Shown: positions 8,959 through 12,609 of the stretch, piece by piece
Numbering within the stretch: the stretch's first letter is position 1
Layout of the letters: the number at the start of each line of letters is the position of its first letter
Assembly: GCA_945931735.1 (NCBI GenBank)
Contig: CAMEPN010000018.1
Span: 1-12,609, forward strand
Direction: 5' to 3'
Length of the DNA: 12,609 nt
DNA from: an uncultured Clostridia bacterium
GTDB lineage: Bacteria > Bacillota > Clostridia > Oscillospirales > Ruminococcaceae
Notes under the pieces: generated by a model
Told to the model about the DNA's origin: nothing
What the model saw: the letters and a program-made list of their open reading frames with translations, nothing else
Database searches by the model: none
Program-made: the position numbers and the translations under genes

Positions 8959-10318
8959 CCATCTTGACAAGGATTGCGGAAAAAGCCTTTATGAGCAGAT
9001 ATACGAGGATATCCGCGGGGATATTCTGTCCGGCAGGCTGTCCCTCGGGGAAAAGCTCCCGTCAAAGCGCATGACAGCGGAGCGGCTCCGTGTGAGCATA
9101 ATCACGGTCGAAAACGCTTATTCACAGCTCATCGCGGAGGGATATGTAAAGGCGGCGGAGCGAAGCGGCTATTATGTCCAGTACAGCGGCGGCGCGGTCG
9201 ATGTCCCCGCGCGGCGCGAGGTGCAGGAGGAGCCGCCCGAGCAGGAGGTGTCGGTTCCCGACACGGAGGAGCCGTCGGCGTTTCCGTTTACGGTCTGGGC
9301 AAGGCTCATGCGCTCCGTTCTGCTCGAAAAAGGAACGGCGCTGCTCCGTCCCGTGCGGCACGGCGGCGCGGAGGAGCTTTGCCGCGCGATATCCGATTAC
9401 CTTTACCGCGCGCGGGGATTTTTCGTCCCACACGAAAGAATAATCATCGGCGCGGGAACGGAGTATCTGTACAATCTGATGATACAGCTCCTCGGTCGGG
9501 AGCAGGTATACGGCATCGAAAACCCGGGCTACGAAAAACTCCCTAAAATATACGCGCTGAACGGCGTGAAATGCGAGCACATACCGCTCGACAGCGACGG
9601 CATTATCCCCGAAGAGCTTGAAAGAAAAGGAGTGACCGTCGCGCACATCTCCCCCGCGCACCATTATCCCACGGGAATAGTTATGCCTATAACACGACGG
9701 CGCGAGCTTATGGACTGGTTAGCGGGCGGCGAGGAAAGGTATGTTATCGAGGACGACTACGACAGCGAGTTCCGCTGGAGCGGAAAACCTGTTCCTACCA
9801 TGTTCGGAATGGACGCTTCGGGGAGAGTTATCTATATTAACACGTTTTCGCAGACCATTGCGCCGTCGGTAAGAATTAGCTATATGTGCCTTTCTGAGGA
9901 GCTTTACCGCCTGTGGACAGAGCGGCTCGGGTTCTACTCCTGCCCTGTTCCCGTTTTCGAGCAGCATACATTGGCGCGATTTATTTCCGAGGGCTATTTT
10001 GAGCGCCACATCAACCGCACGAAAAAACGCTTCCGCCGCATACGCGAGCTTGTGCTGCGCATGATGGAGATGTTCGGCGGGGTCACTGTGTCCGAGGAAA
10101 ACGCGGGACTGCATTTCACCGCCGAGGTCGCGGGCGACGCGGAGGAATTTATCGCCGCGTGCATTAAATGCGGGCTTAGGATAACCGAAATGTCCGACTA
10201 CTACACGCCGCGCGGTTCGTTCGGAAAAGGGCAGTATGTCGTGAATTACGCAGGGGCAAGGGAGGACGAGCTTACTGCATTTATCAGCGGCAGTTCTCAA
10301 GCTGGTCTTATCAAATAA
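8951..10318 (+). CDS. MocR/PdxR-type regulator: GntR winged helix fused to an aminotransferase-like domain, PLP lysine replaced
   Basis: 455 residues from ATG 8951, preceded by GGAGG (8938-8942) at 8 nt. It overlaps the radical SAM gene by 8 nt. Residues ~10-80 are a GntR winged helix (LYEQIYEDIRGDILSGRLSLGEKLPSKRMTAERLRVSIITVENAYSQLIAEGYV). A Glu/Pro-rich linker (~85-115) follows. From ~120 to the end is a fold-type I aminotransferase-like domain with GAGTEYLYNLMIQLL, ENPGYEK, SPAHHYPTG and VIEDDYDSEFRW. D268 and Y270 match the PLP-contacting pair of GabR-like proteins. The lysine expected in TFSKTLAPSLR is glutamine here: NTFSQTIAPSVR, Q301, codon CAG at 9851. It probably regulates a nearby gene; the ECF S component just downstream is the obvious candidate. 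No terminator is seen after it. Confidence 0.92.
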   Translation: MLDHLDKDCGKSLYEQIYEDIRGDILSGRLSLGEKLPSKRMTAERLRVSIITVENAYSQLIAEGYVKAAERSGYYVQYSGGAVDVPARREVQEEPPEQEVSVPDTEEPSAFPFTVWARLMRSVLLEKGTALLRPVRHGGAEELCRAISDYLYRARGFFVPHERIIIGAGTEYLYNLMIQLLGREQVYGIENPGYEKLPKIYALNGVKCEHIPLDSDGIIPEELERKGVTVAHISPAHHYPTGIVMPITRRRELMDWLAGGEERYVIEDDYDSEFRWSGKPVPTMFGMDASGRVIYINTFSQTIAPSVRISYMCLSEELYRLWTERLGFYSCPVPVFEQHTLARFISEGYFERHINRTKKRFRRIRELVLRMMEMFGGVTVSEENAGLHFTAEVAGDAEEFIAACIKCGLRITEMSDYYTPRGSFGKGQYVVNYAGAREDELTAFISGSSQAGLIK

Positions 10319-10332
10319 TATCATTCTGAATA

Positions 10333-10360
10333 TTGAGGTACTACCAAAATGTGATATAAT
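10333..10360 (+). promoter_or_regulatory. Sigma-A promoter of the ECF S-component gene, with inverted repeat in the spacer
   Basis: -35 TTGAGG (10333-10338), 16-nt spacer, -10 TATAAT (10355-10360) preceded by TGA, an extended -10. The spacer carries GGTA-C-TACC (10337-10345), a short perfect inverted repeat where a repressor could block polymerase. The transcript leader has a small hairpin AGCCG-AA-CGGCT (10378-10389) before AAAGGAG. Confidence 0.82.
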
Positions 10361-10408
10361 ACAAGTAACAAAAGAAAAGCCGAACGGCTGAAAAAGGAGA
10401 AAACTTTT

Positions 10409-10957
10409 ATGACAACACAGAAAAAAGACAACACACTGCTTAAGATCTGCGTGACCGCAATGTTTGCAGCACTTATCTGCGTGGCGACCATGCTTATCCA
10501 GATCCCCTCTCCGCTGAACGGATATGTAAACTTCGGCGACTGCTTCATTCTTATAGCGGCATGGGTGCTCGGTCCGGTTTACGGCTTCGCGGCGGGCGGC
10601 ATAGGTTCCGCGCTCGCCGACCTGTTCTCGGGCTACGCTCACTACGTTCCCGGAACATTCATTATTAAGGGTCTTATCGCGGTAGCTGCTGCGCTTATCG
10701 TCCGCGCGTTCATGAACAAGAGCGAAAAGCTCCGCCTGCCCGGCTTCATCGTCGGCGGTATAGCGGGCGAGGTCATCATGGTAGCGGGCTACTACCTCTA
10801 CGCGGCGCTCCTGCTTGGCAAGAGCTTTGAGGGCGCTCTCGCAAGCGTTCCCGGAAACCTCGTACAGGGCGCGTTCGGCGTTATCGTCGGAACAGTCGTT
10901 ATCCAAATAATCGCAAAGACAAAGGTTCTCGCAAAATTCGACGCTTACGCAGTTTGA
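10409..10957 (+). CDS. ECF transporter S component (vitamin-type substrate-binding membrane subunit)
   Basis: 182 residues, about six hydrophobic helices, matching the size of S components of energy-coupling factor importers. The start is supported by AAAGGAG (10393-10399) 9 nt before the ATG. Helix 1 carries an AxxxA pattern (A17, A21), a motif S components use to dock on EcfT. Signature residues follow: NGYVNFGD (37-44), WVLGPVYGFAAGGIGSALADLFSGY (52-76), and P81/T83/K87 in YVPGTFIIKG. This is the PF07155/PF12822-like group that takes up vitamins such as riboflavin, pyridoxine or the thiamin pyrimidine. No EcfA or EcfT is nearby, so it would share a module encoded elsewhere. The neighbouring MocR-type regulator makes a B6-related substrate possible, but this is inference. 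Confidence 0.88.
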   Translation: MTTQKKDNTLLKICVTAMFAALICVATMLIQIPSPLNGYVNFGDCFILIAAWVLGPVYGFAAGGIGSALADLFSGYAHYVPGTFIIKGLIAVAAALIVRAFMNKSEKLRLPGFIVGGIAGEVIMVAGYYLYAALLLGKSFEGALASVPGNLVQGAFGVIVGTVVIQIIAKTKVLAKFDAYAV

Positions 10958-10987
10958 TACCATTCATCTGTAAGGTGTGTTATAAAA

Positions 10988-11014
10988 ACAGCCCCTGCTG
11001 ATAACAGGGGCTGT
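10988..11014. terminator. Terminator hairpin, left copy (duplicated)
   Basis: Perfect 10-bp stem ACAGCCCCTG / CAGGGGCTGT around the 7-nt loop CTGATAA. It is preceded by AAAAA on the plus strand but followed by CAGCTTGTCG, so it lacks a T-tract for plus-strand transcripts. On the minus strand it is followed by TTTTT and can still end the DUF58 transcript. It is identical over 27 bp to 11258-11284. Confidence 0.9.
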
Positions 11015-11257
11015 CAGCTTGTCGAAAAAGTAAAAAATTAACGCGCAGCGGATTGGTTTTCGCTTCCTTTTGTCACAAAAGGAAGCGGGGGTGTGGTGGC
11101 AGAGCCCCCGCCACTCGGCGCGGCAGCGCCATTTTCGCGTTCAAAAGCGCTAAAGGGGGTGTGGGAGGGATAAACGGGACGTTTATCCCGAAAACGTAAG
11201 AGTTTTTCCCCCACGGCTTCTTAAATTTTCAGCAGTTCTGACTTTTTCGACAGACTG
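11015..11257. mobile_element. MITE-like non-coding element inserted in a terminator
   Basis: Ends are near-perfect 18-bp inverted repeats. The left end is TCAGCTTGTCGAAAAAGT at 11014-11031. The right end at 11241-11258 reads, in reverse complement, TCAGTCTGTCGAAAAAGT, with two adjacent mismatches. The interior has no credible ORF but is packed with hairpins. One is a perfect 13-bp inverted repeat around one base (11061-11073 / 11075-11087). The others are GCGGGGG/CCCCCGC (11085-11111), GGCGC/GCGCC (11117-11130) and GGGATAAACG/CGTTTATCCC (11167-11189). The G-rich 10-mer GGGGGTGTGG occurs twice (11087, 11155). The element is flanked by a 27-bp direct duplication of the terminator hairpin. It carries no transposase; if mobile, it depends on one elsewhere. 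Confidence 0.78.
11061..11087. repeat. Perfect 13-bp inverted repeat inside the element
   Basis: CGCTTCCTTTTGT and its exact reverse complement are separated by a single C (11074). This gives a strong stem or cruciform. The last bases (GCG) are shared with the next stem (11085-11111), so the two structures are mutually exclusive at their border. Confidence 0.9.
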
Positions 11258-11289
11258 ACAGCCCCTGCTGATAACAGGGGCTGTTTTAT
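11258..11289. terminator. Terminator hairpin, right copy, with T-tract
   Basis: The same 27-bp hairpin as 10988-11014, here followed by TTTTATTTTAATT. It can end plus-strand transcripts from the ECF S-component gene, after reading through the element. On its left it has no A-tract, so it no longer works as a standard minus-strand terminator. Confidence 0.9.
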
Positions 11290-11314
11290 TTTAATTGCAA
11301 AAAATGATTACACA

Positions 11315-12496
11315 TCACGGCATCTCAAGCTCCGCGGCGGCGTTTCTTATCCCGTTAGGGTCGTCGGCGCGGATATTCATGAACATAAAACCGCCGCAGT
11401 CATACTGCGGTTTTTTTCCGCCGAAATTAACATAAGCAAGCACAACGGGTATACCGAACTTCTCGGCGGCAGCGTCCGCATAAGAAGCTGTTTCCTCGGT
11501 AAACTCGGAGGTTATCAGGAAAAGCGCGGTAATATTGTTGAGGTCGGAGGAGCAGATAAGCTCTGAAAACGCGCAGACGCTCATTTTCGCGGGAATGACT
11601 GCCATCGTCCTGTAAAACCGCTCGAAATCCGCGGGGCTGTCTATCTCGCCGTAAATATCCGTATCGGGCGAGCCGAAACGGACGCGTGTTTTTATGCCCG
11701 TTTTTCCGGTGCTCATCGCAAACGCGATCGCAGTTTCGATTATGCCGTCCGCCCTTGCCGGCAGGTCGGAATTTTCGGGGAAATTATAATCGCAGAGTAT
11801 CAAAGCGTGCCTGTCGTTTATTTCGTCAAACTGCTTTATCATCAGCTCGTCGGTCTTTGCGGTAAGCTTCCAGTGAATTAGCTGCAATATATCCCCCTCG
11901 ATATAGCTGCGGACATGGGAAAACTCGTCCTTTTCGCCGCGCATGGGGTTGTTGTTGGAGAAGTCGTTTTCAGACCCCGAGGTGTCCGTTATCTCCCCGA
12001 GGGATATCCTCCTCGGGAGGAATGCCGCTTTCATTGTCTTACCGAGCTTTCTCGAAAGGCGGATAAGCCGCAGCGGGTCGCAGACCGTCACGCGGTCTAT
12101 CGAGCAGGTGTAGCTCCCTCTGTATGCGTGCATACAGGTTATCACCAGCCTGCTCCGCCCGAATGGGCAAAGCGAGGCGTACACCTGCTTTTTTCCCATT
12201 CTTCCCGAAGCCGCGTCGGGAAGAACGCAGGAAAGCTCCACAGGAACAAACGGCAGGAACGAGCGATTATTCACCCATATCCCGATATCGAACCGCTCGT
12301 TTTTCTCGCATTCCATGTATTTCTCGGAAAATTCCGCGCCGACAAACAGCAGGCTAAGCGCCGTAAGCAGAAGCGCGGCGAGAGGATATGCCGCCGTTGT
12401 CGCAAGAAGCACTGCGGACAGGCGGCTTTTATATGCCATAGAAAATATCAGGCAGCCGACAAGCACGACAATGTAAATTATCCTGTTTTTTCGCAT
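11315..12496 (-). CDS. DUF58 domain membrane protein
   Basis: 393 residues. Two N-terminal hydrophobic segments (about 6-22 and 27-53) anchor it. The DUF58 core motif lies at 187-223: RGEKDEFSHVRSYIEGDILQ, then LIHWKLTAKTDELMIKQF, matching the family pattern G..D....R.Y..GD....IHWK.SA....L.V. A von Willebrand A-like fold follows (ALILCDYNF...). DUF58 proteins are almost always encoded next to MoxR AAA ATPases, and that is the case here: the ATPase gene ends 8 nt upstream, and AGGA precedes the ATG. The pair is thought to act as a chaperone or assembly system at the envelope; the exact role is unproven. The transglutaminase-like gene that often follows is absent, because this gene is the last before convergent transcription. 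Confidence 0.92.
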   Translation of the reverse strand: MRKNRIIYIVVLVGCLIFSMAYKSRLSAVLLATTAAYPLAALLLTALSLLFVGAEFSEKYMECEKNERFDIGIWVNNRSFLPFVPVELSCVLPDAASGRMGKKQVYASLCPFGRSRLVITCMHAYRGSYTCSIDRVTVCDPLRLIRLSRKLGKTMKAAFLPRRISLGEITDTSGSENDFSNNNPMRGEKDEFSHVRSYIEGDILQLIHWKLTAKTDELMIKQFDEINDRHALILCDYNFPENSDLPARADGIIETAIAFAMSTGKTGIKTRVRFGSPDTDIYGEIDSPADFERFYRTMAVIPAKMSVCAFSELICSSDLNNITALFLITSEFTEETASYADAAAEKFGIPVVLAYVNFGGKKPQYDCGGFMFMNIRADDPNGIRNAAAELEMP

Positions 12497-12504
12497 GGCG
12501 TTCC

Positions 12505-12609
12505 TCAGCGGTGTCTTACCGGCGGCGTGACCGACGCGACAACGTCCTCCAGAACGGACGAAACGCTGCGGCGGTTGAGCCTGTTCTCCTGCCTGAGCAC
12601 TATCCTGTG
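12505..12609 (-). CDS. MoxR-type AAA ATPase, C-terminal end (partial)
   Basis: The minus-strand frame is open from the window edge to TGA at 12505-12507, giving 34 residues beginning HRIVLRQENRLNRRSVSSVL and ending ...SVTPPVRHR. The HRI-L---- pattern followed by a V(L/I)E(D/E)--- helix and a V--P ending is typical of the C-terminal lid of MoxR ATPases just before a DUF58 gene. Only the tail is visible, so the call leans on position: same strand, 8 nt before the DUF58 start, with likely translational coupling. Confidence 0.72.
   Translation of the reverse strand, partial: HRIVLRQENRLNRRSVSSVLEDVVASVTPPVRHR

Noticed and set aside
9719..10963. Long minus-strand ORF of 414 codons opposite the MocR and ECF genes
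   Set aside because: It runs antisense through two well-supported genes and their promoter. The translation has no recognisable domain and biased shadow composition.
11041..11220. Small protein gene inside the hairpin-rich element
   Set aside because: No ORF with a start and ribosome binding site of meaningful length; the sequence is dominated by inverted repeats.

Overview
The window looks like chromosome from a Gram-positive gut-type clostridium (Oscillospiraceae/Ruminococcaceae-like). The reasons are the gene families, strong AGGAGG-type ribosome binding sites, textbook sigma-A promoters with 16-17 nt spacers, U-tailed hairpin terminators, a YfhO-family membrane protein, an ECF-transporter S component and a degraded spore-cortex-type GH18 gene. 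This assignment is inferred from gene content; no taxonomic marker is present.

Layout. 1-813 is the C-terminal signalling part of a methyl-accepting chemotaxis protein cut by the window edge, followed by a terminator. 913-1338 is a 5'-truncated GH18 (SleL/YaaH-type) glycosidase remnant. 1458-3803 is a YfhO-family membrane protein with its own promoter. 3922-7107 (minus strand) is the branched-chain amino acid operon ilvB-ilvN-ilvC, driven by a consensus promoter at 7178-7206. The ORF that appears to extend ilvB upstream is not coding, because it contains this promoter. 7359-7871 (minus) is an XRE-family regulator with two membrane helices. Divergent from it, 8020-10318 (plus) is a two-gene operon: a YhcC-like radical SAM protein overlapping a MocR-type regulator (GntR winged helix plus aminotransferase fold). 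10409-10957 (plus) is a vitamin-type ECF S component with its own promoter. 11315-12609 (minus) is a DUF58 protein preceded by the end of a MoxR-type AAA ATPase.

The most unusual structure lies in the intergenic stretch 10958-11314. A gene-free, hairpin-rich element of about 243 bp with 18-bp near-perfect terminal inverted repeats sits inside what was a bidirectional terminator. The whole 27-bp terminator hairpin is present on both sides. The left copy keeps only the A-tract and the right copy only the T-tract, so the pre-insertion site can be reconstructed. It looks like a MITE-like element that targets terminator hairpins and duplicates them.

A second point is the MocR-type regulator: the lysine that normally forms the PLP Schiff base is a glutamine (Q301), while the neighbouring PLP-ring aspartate and tyrosine are kept. 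This suggests altered or lost PLP chemistry in the effector domain. No CRISPR array, rRNA, tRNA, T-box or complete transposase gene was seen.
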